The notes under the pieces: generated by a model | Database searches by the model: none | Told to the model about the DNA's origin: nothing | The model's input: the letters and a program-made list of their open reading frames with translations, nothing else | Shown here: positions 6,756 to 15,850 of the stretch, in pieces | Numbering within the stretch: the stretch's first letter is position 1 | How the letters are laid out: each line of letters begins with the position of its first letter | NCBI GenBank assembly: GCA_040772665.1 | Contig: JAXGXT010000001.1 | Span: forward strand, 248,001-312,000 | DNA: 64,000 nt | Direction of reading: 5' to 3' | Origin: JAXGXT01 sp040772665 | GTDB lineage: Bacteria; Bacillota; Clostridia; Lachnospirales; Anaerotignaceae | Made by a program: the position numbers and the translations under genes

Positions 6756-9342
6756 TGCCACAGCACTGCTTATATTTTTTCCCGCTTCCGCAAGGACAAG
6801 GCTCGTTTCTTCCAACCTTTTCTTCCTTGCGCTGCTTTGGCTGTTTTTTTAACGTATCGTCTTTGTTTGTAAACATGGCCTTTGGCGGCTCTGGAACAGA
6901 AACAGGAACAGGCTCCTGAGTAACTATCCTCACATGATAAAGCCCTCTTATTGTGTCAAACTGTATTCTTTCATTAAGCTCGTCAAACATATCATAGCTT
7001 ACATATTTGTATTCAATAAGGGGATCCCTTTGAGCATAAGCATGTAACCCGATTCCCTGACGCATTTGATCCATGTCATCAATATGATCCATCCACTTTT
7101 GGTCAATAACACGAAGCATAATGGCACGTTCAATTTCACGCATACGCTCAATATCGCCTGTAACCTCAGTAATCTCTTTCTCTTTTGATTCATAAAGCTC
7201 TATGGCACGTTTGTAAACACCCTCCGCAAACTTTTCCCTTGTTATGTTCTTTTTCTCTTCATCGGAAATCTCAACAATACCAAAAGGGATTATAGGGTTT
7301 ATAAACTCATTAAACTGCTTAATATCCCATTCCAAAGCACTGTGCGCCTGCCCTACGCAAAGCTCAACTCCACGTTCGCACACAACCTCAATCATACTTA
7401 GAATGCTGTCACGAAGGTTTTCTCCGAAAAGAACTCTTCGCCTTTCGCCGTAAATAATCTCTCTTTGCTCATTCATAACTTGGTCATACTCAAGCAAATG
7501 TTTTCTTATGCCAAAGTTGTTCCCCTCCACCTTTTTCTGGGCACTTTCTATGGCTCTTGCAAGCATAGCATGCTCAATTGGGTCATCCTCGTCAAGACCA
7601 AGCTTGTCAATAACAGTCAGTGTTTTTTCAGATCCAAAAAGACGCATTAAATCATCTTCAAGCGAAATGTAAAACCTTGACTCACCAGGGTCTCCCTGAC
7701 GCCCGGCACGACCTCTTAACTGGTTGTCAATTCGCCTTGACTCATGTCTTTCAGTACCTATAATTTTAAGGCCGCCAATTTCCTTAACTCCCTCTCCAAG
7801 TTTAATGTCAGTTCCTCGTCCTGCCATGTTTGTTGCTATTGTTACAGCATTCATCTGCCCTGCAAGTGAAACAATTTCAGCCTCTTTTTCGTGATACTTG
7901 GCATTAAGCACTTGGTGCGGAACTCCTTCTTTTTTAAGAAGCCTGCTTAGCTCCTCACTTTTTTCTATTGTAACTGTGCCCACAAGAACAGGCTGACCCT
8001 TTTCGTGCGCCTGGGCAATTGACTTTACAACTGCACGAAACTTAGCCGCCTCCGTTTTATAAACCACATCTGTAATGTCATTTCTGGAAATAGGAAGATT
8101 TGTAGGTATAATAACAACGTCCATGCTGTAAATGTTTCTAAACTCAGCTTCTTCCGTTTGTGCAGTACCTGTCATGCCGCTTTTTTTGCCGTATTTATTA
8201 AAAAAGTTCTGAAATGTAACAGTTGCAAGGGTTTTGCTTTCACGGTTAACCTTAACGTTTTCCTTTGCCTCAATTGCTTGATGAAGACCGTCAGAATATC
8301 TTCTTCCCGGCATAAGACGTCCCGTAAACTCGTCAACAATCATAACCTCGTCATTTTGAACAACATAGTCCTGATCCCTGTGCATTTGATAGTTTGCTTT
8401 AAGGGCATTGTTTATATGATGAAGAACCTCCATGTTTTCAGGGTCTGTAATGTTTTCAATGCTGAAAAACTTTTCAGCCTTTTCAACACCGTCTGATGTA
8501 AGGTTTACACTTTTGCCCTTTTCATCAACAACAAAATCCCCTTCTTCTTTAAGTTCTTCTTTCATAAGAGGGTTAAGGGCTTCTTCTTCATTAAGGATAC
8601 GTCCTTTTTTAAGACCTTTTGCAAAAGCATCGGCAACCTGATAAAGCTGTGTGCTTTTTGTTCCGCTTCCGCTTATAATAAGAGGTGTTCTTGCCTCGTC
8701 AATAAGCACAGAGTCAACCTCGTCAATTATGGCATAAGCAAGGCCTCTTTGCACCATATTATCTTTGTTTGTAACCATGTTGTCACGAAGATAGTCAAAA
8801 CCAAGCTCATTGTTTGTGGCATAAGTAATGTCACAAGCATATGCCTCTCTTCTTTCTTCGCTGTCCATGTTGTTAAGAACAACACCAACACTAAGCCCTA
8901 AAAATTTAAAAATTTGACCCATCCACTCAGAGTCACGCTTTGCAAGATAATCATTAACTGTTACAATGTGCACACCCTCGCCTGTAATGGCATTAAGGTA
9001 TGCAGGAAGTGTTCCCACAAGTGTTTTACCTTCGCCTGTTTTCATTTCGGCAATTCTTCCTTGATGAAGAACAACACCGCCAATAAGCTGAACCCTAAAA
9101 TGGCGCATCCCCACACATCGTCTTGCACCTTCTCTTACAACGGCATATGCCTCAGGCAGCAAATCATCAAGTGTTTCACCGTTTTGGTATCGTTTTTTAA
9201 ATTCTTCTGTTTTTTCTCTTAATTCATCATCTGTCAGTTTTTCAAGCTGACTTTCATAACTATCAATTTTCGCTATTATCGGCTCTACTTTTTTAATTTC
9301 TTTTTCACTGTAATTGCCGAAAAGCTTTTCCAATAAACCCAT
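6751..9342 (-). CDS. secA: Preprotein translocase ATPase SecA
   Basis: The motor that drives preproteins through SecYEG. The protein is 863 residues from the ATG at 9342 (MGLLEKLFGN), chosen because GAGGTGA lies just upstream; a longer in-frame reading to 9465 adds an untypical hydrophobic leader. Walker A (MKTGEGKTL) is near residue 100-108, followed by DEVDSVLIDEARTPL, helicase motif NMAGRGTDIKLGEG and GRAGRQGDPG. The C terminus carries the SEC-C zinc motif (PCPCGSGKKYKQCC) that binds SecB or ribosomes in other species. It heads the secA-prfB pair. A module A repeat reaches its stop codon. Confidence 0.97.
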   Translation of the reverse strand: MGLLEKLFGNYSEKEIKKVEPIIAKIDSYESQLEKLTDDELREKTEEFKKRYQNGETLDDLLPEAYAVVREGARRCVGMRHFRVQLIGGVVLHQGRIAEMKTGEGKTLVGTLPAYLNAITGEGVHIVTVNDYLAKRDSEWMGQIFKFLGLSVGVVLNNMDSEERREAYACDITYATNNELGFDYLRDNMVTNKDNMVQRGLAYAIIDEVDSVLIDEARTPLIISGSGTKSTQLYQVADAFAKGLKKGRILNEEEALNPLMKEELKEEGDFVVDEKGKSVNLTSDGVEKAEKFFSIENITDPENMEVLHHINNALKANYQMHRDQDYVVQNDEVMIVDEFTGRLMPGRRYSDGLHQAIEAKENVKVNRESKTLATVTFQNFFNKYGKKSGMTGTAQTEEAEFRNIYSMDVVIIPTNLPISRNDITDVVYKTEAAKFRAVVKSIAQAHEKGQPVLVGTVTIEKSEELSRLLKKEGVPHQVLNAKYHEKEAEIVSLAGQMNAVTIATNMAGRGTDIKLGEGVKEIGGLKIIGTERHESRRIDNQLRGRAGRQGDPGESRFYISLEDDLMRLFGSEKTLTVIDKLGLDEDDPIEHAMLARAIESAQKKVEGNNFGIRKHLLEYDQVMNEQREIIYGERRRVLFGENLRDSILSMIEVVCERGVELCVGQAHSALEWDIKQFNEFINPIIPFGIVEISDEEKKNITREKFAEGVYKRAIELYESKEKEITEVTGDIERMREIERAIMLRVIDQKWMDHIDDMDQMRQGIGLHAYAQRDPLIEYKYVSYDMFDELNERIQFDTIRGLYHVRIVTQEPVPVSVPEPPKAMFTNKDDTLKKQPKQRKEEKVGRNEPCPCGSGKKYKQCCGR

Positions 9343-9381
9343 TATCCAGTTCACCTCAAACTTTATTTTTCCCGATATTAT

Positions 9382-9410
9382 AGTATAACAAATATACGGC
9401 AATTTTACAA
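9382..9410 (-). promoter_or_regulatory. Likely secA promoter
   Basis: The minus strand reads TTGTAA, 17 bases, TATACT, about 40 bases upstream of the secA start codon. The match to the sigma-A consensus is moderate. Confidence 0.45.
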
Positions 9411-9508
9411 ACAAATATAAATATCCAAATTTAAGTTTAACAGATAAATTACACCATATCAACACATGAAACTTATTGTTAATAAAAATGTTACAAATAA
9501 TACATAAT

Positions 9509-9540
9509 AAAAAAGGTAATCAAAATGATTACCTTTTTTA
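9509..9540 (-). terminator. Terminator of the small lipoprotein gene (bidirectional form)
   Basis: The perfect stem GGTAATCA/TGATTACC is flanked by A6 on one side and T6 on the other, so it can work in either direction. It sits eight bases past the lipoprotein stop codon. Confidence 0.85.
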
Positions 9541-9547
9541 TTACACT

Positions 9548-9892
9548 TTATTCAGCTGTGCTTGCAGGTGCCAATGTGGTTCCGTCCCAACCATAGGCGT
9601 ATCCGTTTGCGCCGTTATAACCATATCCGGCGTCAGTTCTTGTTTCTAAGCCTGTGTCACCGAAATATCTGTTTCCGTTGGCATCATAATATCTGCCGTT
9701 CCAGTTTGAAGCTGTGCCTGCCGTTGTTCCGGGATAGTAATAATCGTCATAATAATAATAACCGCTTGTTCCATAGTTATTGCCGTCTATTGCTCTTCCT
9801 AAGTTGGTGCCTGTTTTTGTTCCTGCACACCCTGTAACAAACATACCCACAGAAGTTACTGTTACCGCTGTTAAAACTGCAAAGCGTTTCAT
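9548..9892 (-). CDS. Small Tyr/Gly/Asn-rich lipoprotein
   Basis: The protein has 114 residues from the ATG at 9892, preceded by GGAGGCGG. The N terminus is a lipoprotein signal (KRFAVLTAVTVTSVGMFVTGC) with Cys at about 22 as the expected lipidation site, so it should be anchored to the outer face of the membrane. The mature part is low complexity, rich in Tyr, Gly, Asn, Asp and Thr (GYYYYDDYYYPGTT and NGANGYAYGWDGTT). No family is recognised and no catalytic motif is visible. It stands alone, divergent from malQ, with its own terminator. Confidence 0.75.
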   Translation of the reverse strand: MKRFAVLTAVTVTSVGMFVTGCAGTKTGTNLGRAIDGNNYGTSGYYYYDDYYYPGTTAGTASNWNGRYYDANGNRYFGDTGLETRTDAGYGYNGANGYAYGWDGTTLAPASTAE

Positions 9893-9920
9893 AAATCCGC
9901 CTCCCATTTAAAATAAATTA

Positions 9921-9949
9921 TTGTATTGCGTTAATATTTTCTGTAGAAT
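9921..9949 (+). promoter_or_regulatory. Likely malQ promoter
   Basis: TTGTAT and TAGAAT are separated by 17 bases; the -10 ends 65 bases before the malQ ATG. Confidence 0.45.
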
Positions 9950-10013
9950 AGCCTTATATAATACTGTACTTCCTATGGTACTTAATGAACTTTCTTCCAC
10001 AAGGAGGCGTCAA

Positions 10014-11582
10014 ATGAAAAATATAAGAAAATGCGGCATTCTTCTTCATCCAACATCACTTCCATCAAATCATGGCATTGGCGATTTAGGGAAAGGTGCA
10101 TACAATTTTATAAATTTTTTAAAAAATGCAAACCAGAAACTTTGGCAGGTTCTGCCTTTAGGCCCTACATCCTTCGGAGATTCCCCTTATCAAAGCTTTT
10201 CCTCTTTTGCGGGAAATTTCTATCTTATAAGCTTGGAGCAGCTTTCCTTGGAAGGGCTTTTGGATAAAAGTCAGCTTGAAAACCCGCCCGACTTTAGTCC
10301 CCATAAAATTGATTACGGAAAAACCATAGACTATAAAATCTCTCTTTTTAAAAAGGCTTTTTTAAACTTCAAACCAAATAAAGACTTTGAAGTTTTTTGT
10401 TTGGAAAACAGCTTTTGGCTTGATGACTACAGTCTTTTTTCCGCCGTTAAAGATTTTTATATAGAAAAACGAAAATATGAATTTGAAAGCACAGACCTTA
10501 AAAACTTTTGCAGTCAAACAAAAGAAATTCTTACAAAAAAACAGCAAAAAGACTTTTACTATGGCGGTGTTTGGTTCACATGGGATAAAGCACTTATGAA
10601 AAGAGAAGAAAGTGCAATTATAAATATAAAGAAACAGCTTTCTTCTCAAATTAAATATTATAAATTTCTTCAGTTTCACTTTTTTAAACAATGGAAAGCT
10701 CTTAAAACATATGCCAACAATAACGGCATTGAAATAATCGGCGACATTCCCATTTTTGTTGCCCTTGACAGTGCTGATGTATGGTCTAATCAAAACCTTT
10801 TTAATCTTGACAAAAAAGGTTTCCCTATAGATGTGGCAGGTGTTCCTCCTGATTTTTTCAGCTCAGACGGTCAGCTTTGGGGAAATCCACTTTATAACTG
10901 GCAAGAGCATAAAAAAGATAACTTTTCCTGGTGGCTTTTAAGAATTAAAAACCTTCTTAAAATAACCGATATAATAAGGATTGATCATTTTAGAGGCTTT
11001 GAAAGCTATTATTCAATACCCTTTGGAAGCAAGGATGCAAAACAGGGCAAATGGATAAAAGCAAACGGCAAAGAGCTTTTTGAAGCAATGAAAAAAGAAA
11101 TAAACCCTTTGCCCATAATTGCAGAAGATTTGGGTATAATAACTCCTGCTGTAACACAACTGCGTGATAACTTTAATCTTCCGGGCATGAAAATTCTTCA
11201 GTTCGCCTTTGGCGAAAGTGAAAACAATCCATATCTGCCTCACAACTGCGAAAAAAACTGTGTTGTATACACAGGCACCCATGATAATGACACAGTCATT
11301 GGCTGGTATGAAAAAGCCCCTGAAAAAGAAAAAGATTATTTCAGAAGATATATAAATTCAAGCGGCGAAAACCCCCACTGGGATTTAATACGCCTTGCGG
11401 TTTCATCAACAGCCAACTATGCCGTCTATCCTCTGCAAGATGTTTTAGGCCTTGGAACAATTTCAAGAATGAATATTCCAGGCTCCGCTAAAAACAACTG
11501 GCAATGGAGATATACAGAAGATATGCTTTTAAACGAATATGCAAAAACCCTAAAAACCCTGACAGAAATTTTCAAGAGGTGA
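10014..11582 (+). CDS. malQ: 4-alpha-glucanotransferase (amylomaltase)
   Basis: A GH77 enzyme that transfers maltosyl and longer glucan segments between alpha-1,4-glucans in maltodextrin or glycogen use. It has 522 residues from ATG 10014, set by AAGGAGG at 10001-10007. Visible GH77 signatures are GILLHPTSLPS near the N terminus, WQVLPLGPTSFGDSPYQSFS, the nucleophile region IIRIDHFRGF, the acid/base EDLG and the GTHDNDT block. It is cytoplasmic by analogy. The next gene starts 7 bases after its stop, so the two form an operon. No other glycogen or maltose gene is in the window. Confidence 0.95.
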   Translation: MKNIRKCGILLHPTSLPSNHGIGDLGKGAYNFINFLKNANQKLWQVLPLGPTSFGDSPYQSFSSFAGNFYLISLEQLSLEGLLDKSQLENPPDFSPHKIDYGKTIDYKISLFKKAFLNFKPNKDFEVFCLENSFWLDDYSLFSAVKDFYIEKRKYEFESTDLKNFCSQTKEILTKKQQKDFYYGGVWFTWDKALMKREESAIINIKKQLSSQIKYYKFLQFHFFKQWKALKTYANNNGIEIIGDIPIFVALDSADVWSNQNLFNLDKKGFPIDVAGVPPDFFSSDGQLWGNPLYNWQEHKKDNFSWWLLRIKNLLKITDIIRIDHFRGFESYYSIPFGSKDAKQGKWIKANGKELFEAMKKEINPLPIIAEDLGIITPAVTQLRDNFNLPGMKILQFAFGESENNPYLPHNCEKNCVVYTGTHDNDTVIGWYEKAPEKEKDYFRRYINSSGENPHWDLIRLAVSSTANYAVYPLQDVLGLGTISRMNIPGSAKNNWQWRYTEDMLLNEYAKTLKTLTEIFKR

Positions 11583-11589
11583 ATTTCCT

Positions 11590-12138
11590 TTGAAAAAGCT
11601 TGTTCTTTTAACCATAGCCATATTATATCTGTCCTTTATAGTTTTAGACATAAAGGGAAGTTTTATTGAGGCAAATTATATTAAATTTGCCTCAATATCC
11701 CTTATATTCATTCTTTCTTTATTTAAAAACAACGGCTATGCCGTTATAGGCCTTTTACTTACAGTGGTTTGCGATTATCTGCTTCTTTTTACACAAAAAT
11801 ATAGCTTGGGTATAATGATTTTTTCCATCTCTCACCTGCTTTATATAAACTCCCAATTAAAAAAAGACAGCCTTACAACGGTTTTAAGCCTCGGGCTGCC
11901 TTTTTTATTTATTTTCTTCGGCATTATTATACAATGCCTTTTTTATTTGCTATTAATGCTTTTTAACATTTTAATATCCATTAAAAAAGAAAATGCTTTT
12001 GTTTTTGCCGCATTTATACTGTTTGCCCTTTGTGATGTTTGCGTTGCAGGCTTTAATATAACAAATTCATATTTTTTAATGGCTTTAATTTGGATTTTCT
12101 ATGTTCCCAGTCAAGCACTTCTTGCCTTAAAATTATAG
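11590..12138 (+). CDS. YhhN/TMEM86-like integral membrane protein
   Basis: A 182-residue, very hydrophobic protein with about seven predicted membrane spans. Features typical of the YhhN family are a Cys-Asp pair inside a membrane span (VVCDYLLLF), LGIMIFSISHLLYI, a second Cys-Asp (LCDVCVA) and the closing FYVPSQALLAL. Eukaryotic relatives (TMEM86B) are lysoplasmalogenases. Plasmalogens do occur in anaerobic clostridia, so a lipid role is plausible but unproven here. It is translated directly behind malQ, with no obvious functional link. The family assignment rests on pattern only and the protein could be another small multi-span family. Confidence 0.55.
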   Translation: MKKLVLLTIAILYLSFIVLDIKGSFIEANYIKFASISLIFILSLFKNNGYAVIGLLLTVVCDYLLLFTQKYSLGIMIFSISHLLYINSQLKKDSLTTVLSLGLPFLFIFFGIIIQCLFYLLLMLFNILISIKKENAFVFAAFILFALCDVCVAGFNITNSYFLMALIWIFYVPSQALLALKL

Positions 12139-12176
12139 ATGCCCCCAGCTGAGGAGTGCAGCTTTTTGGGGGCATT
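12139..12176 (+). other. Stem-loop after the malQ operon
   Basis: ATGCCCCCAGCT pairs with AGCTTTTTGGGGGCAT (partly bulged) right after the stop codon. There is no T-run behind it, so it is a possible terminator or RNA-stabilising hairpin only. Confidence 0.4.
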
Positions 12177-12242
12177 ACGGAGAGAATGCAATTATGCTTC
12201 AACTTGTTAGCAATTTTATAAATTCAACCCTAAAATGTTTGA

Positions 12243-12905
12243 TTATGCGGCAGTAGCCTCATTATCTTCGTCAGCTTCATTATTTTTCACACTTTTCTCT
12301 GTGAAGCTGTCTTTTATATGTATCGTAACATCCGGCGGAAAAAACTTAACCGCACCCATGGGTTGATAAAAGTTATATAACACCATTGTTTTTAAATAAT
12401 CTCTTTCCTTTAAAACAGGAGGCGGTGTTTTTCTGCTGTTTTTAACAGCTTCTTTAGTCATTGGGCCTATGTATAAATCACCCATTTCATGACCTTTGTC
12501 TACAAATGTGACTTCTTTAATATCTTCTAAGTTTCTGCTTTCAACAAATGCCAAATCATCAGATTTTTGCATATACACTATCATTCTTTTGTCTGTAACC
12601 AAATAGTGAACCTTTTTTTCAAGAGTTCTAACCATTTTGTATGGATAAAGAGCAGTAATAAGGCCAACTGCCATTAAAAATATTGTTGTTCCGTTTCTTA
12701 CATAATCTTCAATAATAATATTTGAAGTATAATTCCAGTATTTAAATGCAACAGCATAAATGCACAAACATATAACCCAGCACATTATGATAAATGAGGT
12801 ATGAGGCTTTTCAAAAAAATTAATTTTTCTTGGTCTTGCCTCCCAAAGTATTCTTTCATCTTTTAAAAGAACGAAATCTTTGACAAAATTAAGTTTGCCT
12901 TTCAT
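12243..12905 (-). CDS. PH-like-domain membrane protein linked to a two-component system
   Basis: The protein has 220 residues from the ATG at 12905 (GAAAGGA upstream). An N-terminal LLKDERILWEARPRK strip resembles the start of bacterial PH-domain proteins (the WEGxP pattern). Two membrane spans follow (about residues 37-58 and 70-92), then a soluble region beginning HYLVTDKRMIVYM that looks like the second part of a bacterial PH fold. The tail is acidic. The function of such proteins is unknown. It sits 52 bases after the response regulator and is probably the last gene of the kinase operon, which suggests a membrane output or accessory role (inference). Confidence 0.6.
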   Translation of the reverse strand: MKGKLNFVKDFVLLKDERILWEARPRKINFFEKPHTSFIIMCWVICLCIYAVAFKYWNYTSNIIIEDYVRNGTTIFLMAVGLITALYPYKMVRTLEKKVHYLVTDKRMIVYMQKSDDLAFVESRNLEDIKEVTFVDKGHEMGDLYIGPMTKEAVKNSRKTPPPVLKERDYLKTMVLYNFYQPMGAVKFFPPDVTIHIKDSFTEKSVKNNEADEDNEATAA

Positions 12906-12957
12906 CCAATCATTCCTTTCTAAAAACTCTCTAAAAGAGCAAAATAAGAACAAAAAT

Positions 12958-13527
12958 CTATTTAAATATTTCTTCCGCTTTATAAAATTTTTCTGAAATT
13001 TCCTTTTCTCCCATAAGAGAATATGCCTTTCCCAAAAGCCCGTAAATTTTGCTGTTTAAGGGTTCTTTCGCCAATGCAGCTTTAAGCTCGTCTATTGCAG
13101 CTTCATAATTTTTATAATCTATAAGTTCGTTAACAATTTCTAATATGCTTTCTTTGGCGAAAACTTCACTTTTTAAATCCAGATCGTTAAGCATGTTTTT
13201 AATACGTTCCATTGTAAATGGCTTTTGCAAATATGCAATTGCACCAAGCTGTGTGCAGTCCACAGCGTTTTTAACCGTTGGGTATGCAGTAATCACTATT
13301 ATAGGGGTTGTAACACCTTCTGCTCTCAACCTTCTTAAAACTTCAGTTCCGCTTATTTCAGGCAGCTTAATATCAAGAAAAATAAGGTCATATTTTTTCT
13401 CTGCCGCCATTTCTAAACCGATTTTTCCGTTTTCGGCAGCCTCTATCTCATATCCCTCTATTTCCATACACTTGGTAAGCATAAGTCTTATGTTTTTTGT
13501 ATCATCTATAATCAATGCCTTTTTCAT
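12958..13527 (-). CDS. Response regulator: receiver domain with TPR-like tail
   Basis: A 189-residue protein. Residues 1-120 are a receiver domain with acidic pocket Asp8/Asp9, phosphoacceptor Asp52 (LIFLDIKLPE), Thr80 (VITAY) and Lys102 (LQKPF). Residues about 125-189 contain no DNA-binding fold and look like one or two TPR-type helical hairpins (NYEAAIDELKAALAKEPLNS, then YGLLGKAYSLMGEKEISEKF). Output is therefore probably protein-protein. It lies 16 bases downstream of the histidine kinase and should be its partner. Confidence 0.85.
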   Translation of the reverse strand: MKKALIIDDTKNIRLMLTKCMEIEGYEIEAAENGKIGLEMAAEKKYDLIFLDIKLPEISGTEVLRRLRAEGVTTPIIVITAYPTVKNAVDCTQLGAIAYLQKPFTMERIKNMLNDLDLKSEVFAKESILEIVNELIDYKNYEAAIDELKAALAKEPLNSKIYGLLGKAYSLMGEKEISEKFYKAEEIFK

Positions 13528-13543
13528 AAGATAAACCTCTCAG

Positions 13544-15391
13544 TTAAGTTGTTATGGGGATTGTAAAATAAAATCTGCTCCCTACACTTAAATTGCTTTC
13601 ACACCATATACGTCCTTTATGGGCTTCAATTATGTCCTTTGCAACAGCAAGCCCTAAGCCTGTTCCTCTTGTTTCAATATCACAGCCTCGAACCTGAACA
13701 TACTTATCAAAAATCTTTTCTAAAAACTCTTCAGGTATACCCATGCCGTTATCTTTAACACAAACAATTATTTCTTCATTGTTTTTTAATGATGCCTCAA
13801 TTTCTATAACATCACCTTCAGATGTGTATTTTATGGCATTTGATATAAGATTATTTAAAACCCAAACAATTTTTGAAAAATCAGCCTTAACAAGAGGAAG
13901 AATATTATCAGCATTTCCTTTTAAAACAATGTTTTTAGATTTCGCCCTTGGCTTAAACTGTTTCAAACATGTGTTTATTGCATCATTTATTGAAACTTGT
14001 TTAAACTGATAAATAATGTCGCTTGATTCAACCTTTGAAAGATCAAGCAAATCATTCACAAGCACATTAAGCTGCTGACCGTCTTCTTTTATTGTTTCAA
14101 CAATTTCCTTCTGCTCTTCATTCATTTTTCCAATTGCTTGGCTAAGCATTAAATCAGTTCCCATTATTATTGATGTAAGCGGTGTTTTAAATTCATGGGA
14201 TATGGTGGCTATAAAATCCGTACGCATTTGATCAAGCCTTTTCATTTCTGTTACATCATTAAAAAATATTATAACAAAACTTTTTTCAGCTTCACTTAAA
14301 TTAAACACAGGGGATATCATAATCTTAAAATATCTTGCCCGCCACCTGTCATGAACCTTAACAATCTTTTCATAATACTTACGTGTTTTATAATCAATTT
14401 TGTTTGCAGCATCTTTAAAAATGCTTTCATTCATAAGCTCAAGAAAATGCTTTTCATAGGATTCTTCAAGGGTTGTGTTTATTAATGTTTCAAAAGAACT
14501 GTTCATTAAAGACACCCTAAAATCATATCCAAGAATAAGCATTGGCTCGGTTATGCTTCTAACAATAGAATATGTCTTGTTTCTTTCTTCCATAAGAGAG
14601 CCTAATGTACTTTTTTCAAACTCCGAAAGACGCTGTGTCATGTTGTTAAACTCATTGCAAAGCACCCCAAGCTCATCATCAGCTCTTATCATGGCAGCTT
14701 TATTCATATTGCCCTGGCTCACCGATTTAAGGTTCTGGGTGATTTCATAAATAGGGCCGAAAAGCTTGTTTATATAAAATCTAAAAGTAGTAAATGAAAT
14801 AACTGCCGCAAAAAAGAATATTACATAAAGAAAATAAGTTGCTGTCTGAACAATATCTCTTGCCTCATCTCTTCTTTCGAAAAGAACCGTAACATTAGAT
14901 ACCCTAAGATTGTTAAGTGAATCTAAAACAGATATATATTTAGGAGTTATAACTTTATCGTAATATTCAAGGCCTTCAGCAAAAGAGAATTCACTTCCCT
15001 CATCCATCAATTTACTAAATGCTTCGTTAAAATCAGAGTAGGCAGACATTATGTTAACTATCATTTTCATCTCATCTTTAATTATGATAGTTTTATATTC
15101 CTCATTATATGAGTCAATAAAAGCAAAATAGTTATCTTGAAATGCAGTATAATGCCTTTGGTTTTTATCATCATAAATATAAAGCAAAATATTTTGGCGT
15201 TGTTCTTTTAAACATGCCTCCATCTGAGCAATCCGCTCAATGCTGTTATAATTTGTTGTTATAAGGCTTGCCACAGCCCCGTTAATTTTATAAAGGCTGA
15301 GAATGGAAACTGCACCTAAAACAACAATGATTAAAACAAGGCTGATATAAATTAGAGATATTCTGCTTTTTAACAATCCTGATTTTCGCAT
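13544..15391 (-). CDS. Membrane sensor histidine kinase (4HB sensor, HAMP, PAS)
   Basis: A 615-residue kinase. TM1 is at 11-33, an extracellular helical domain of the four-helix-bundle chemoreceptor type spans about 35-180, and TM2 is at 184-206. HAMP covers about 207-260 and a PAS domain about 270-385. HisKA carries the phospho-acceptor His399 (ATISHEFKTPL). The ATPase domain has the N box (NNLISNAIKYT), G1 (DNGMGIPEEF) and G2 (GTGLGLAVAK). This is a WalK/PhoR-like architecture, but the signal is unknown. Translation starts at ATG 15391 behind GGGGA. A compact structured leader (15415-15527) lies only 24 bases upstream, suggesting RNA-level control. It forms an operon with the response regulator and the PH-like protein. 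Confidence 0.92.
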   Translation of the reverse strand: MRKSGLLKSRISLIYISLVLIIVVLGAVSILSLYKINGAVASLITTNYNSIERIAQMEACLKEQRQNILLYIYDDKNQRHYTAFQDNYFAFIDSYNEEYKTIIIKDEMKMIVNIMSAYSDFNEAFSKLMDEGSEFSFAEGLEYYDKVITPKYISVLDSLNNLRVSNVTVLFERRDEARDIVQTATYFLYVIFFFAAVISFTTFRFYINKLFGPIYEITQNLKSVSQGNMNKAAMIRADDELGVLCNEFNNMTQRLSEFEKSTLGSLMEERNKTYSIVRSITEPMLILGYDFRVSLMNSSFETLINTTLEESYEKHFLELMNESIFKDAANKIDYKTRKYYEKIVKVHDRWRARYFKIMISPVFNLSEAEKSFVIIFFNDVTEMKRLDQMRTDFIATISHEFKTPLTSIIMGTDLMLSQAIGKMNEEQKEIVETIKEDGQQLNVLVNDLLDLSKVESSDIIYQFKQVSINDAINTCLKQFKPRAKSKNIVLKGNADNILPLVKADFSKIVWVLNNLISNAIKYTSEGDVIEIEASLKNNEEIIVCVKDNGMGIPEEFLEKIFDKYVQVRGCDIETRGTGLGLAVAKDIIEAHKGRIWCESNLSVGSRFYFTIPITT

Positions 15392-15414
15392 AAAAAGTCC
15401 CCTAAAGTTTTTAC

Positions 15415-15527
15415 GGGATATGGATAAGAAAACACGCTTTCATTAGGGCCCCGGGTTTCCCTTGAAAGCTAAGCCAAATTAAAAGCAATGTTCTTTCCCT
15501 TTGCCTTAACTATATTATACATATCCC
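15415..15527 (-). promoter_or_regulatory. Candidate structured RNA leader of the sensor-kinase operon
   Basis: On the minus strand a closing stem (GGGATATG with CATATCCC, extended after one mismatch by ATAA/TTAT) encloses about 90 nt. Inside are a second stem (GAA..AACA with TGTTTTC, two-base bulge) and a strong hairpin (GCTTTCA-AGGG / CCCT-aa-TGAAAGC) with loop AAACCCGGGG. It ends 24 bases before the kinase ATG, close to the ribosome binding site. I compared it from memory with the c-di-GMP-I, c-di-GMP-II, cobalamin, FMN, TPP and guanidine-I consensus motifs and could not match any. It could be a new riboswitch-like leader, a small RNA or a chance fold. Confidence 0.45.
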
Positions 15528-15564
15528 TTTTAACACATACAAATCATTAAATTAAAATAAAACA

Positions 15565-15619
15565 AGAGCAAACGAGAGTAAATGAGAGATAATACATATC
15601 TCTCCCCCTGTTTTGCTCT
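15565..15619. other. Two-tier stem-loop between cls and the kinase operon
   Basis: Outer stem AGAGCAAA/TTTGCTCT and inner stem GAGAGATA/TATCTCTC. No T-run follows on either strand, so its role is unclear. Confidence 0.35.
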
Positions 15620-15756
15620 ACAATATGCATTTAATCTTGATATAACCCATAAAACACGAAACTTGTTTTTTATAAAATTTATATTTATACCCTTAATTCC
15701 TTAAATTAGAAACCTTTGCCTAATAAATTTATAAACCCTTTAAAACAAATCATCAT

Positions 15757-15840
15757 TAAAAAAGAAAAAAAGTCAAATTATGCAGAAAAAAACGAAAGAA
15801 ATATCCGACACTTTTTACCTTCTAAAACTGCATTTTTGAC
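15757..15840 (-). terminator. Long-hairpin terminator of cls
   Basis: On the minus strand GTCAAA and ATGCAG pair with CTGCAT and TTTGAC across a loop of about 40 bases, followed by T7-C-T6. It starts ten bases past the cls stop codon. Confidence 0.65.
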
Positions 15841-15850
15841 TTTTTTATTT

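Noticed and set aside
6585..6815. Open frame on the minus strand across the secA/prfB gap
   Set aside because: It is made of the module A repeat plus the end of secA in another frame.
9343..9465. N-terminal extension of SecA by 41 residues
   Set aside because: SecA families start at MGLLEKLFG-like sequence, which here has a good ribosome binding site; the extension overlaps the likely promoter.
15415..15527. Assignment of the kinase leader to a c-di-GMP riboswitch
   Set aside because: A GGCAAAG and a CCCGGGG are present, but the order and flanking conserved bases do not match either known c-di-GMP class, so I left it unassigned.
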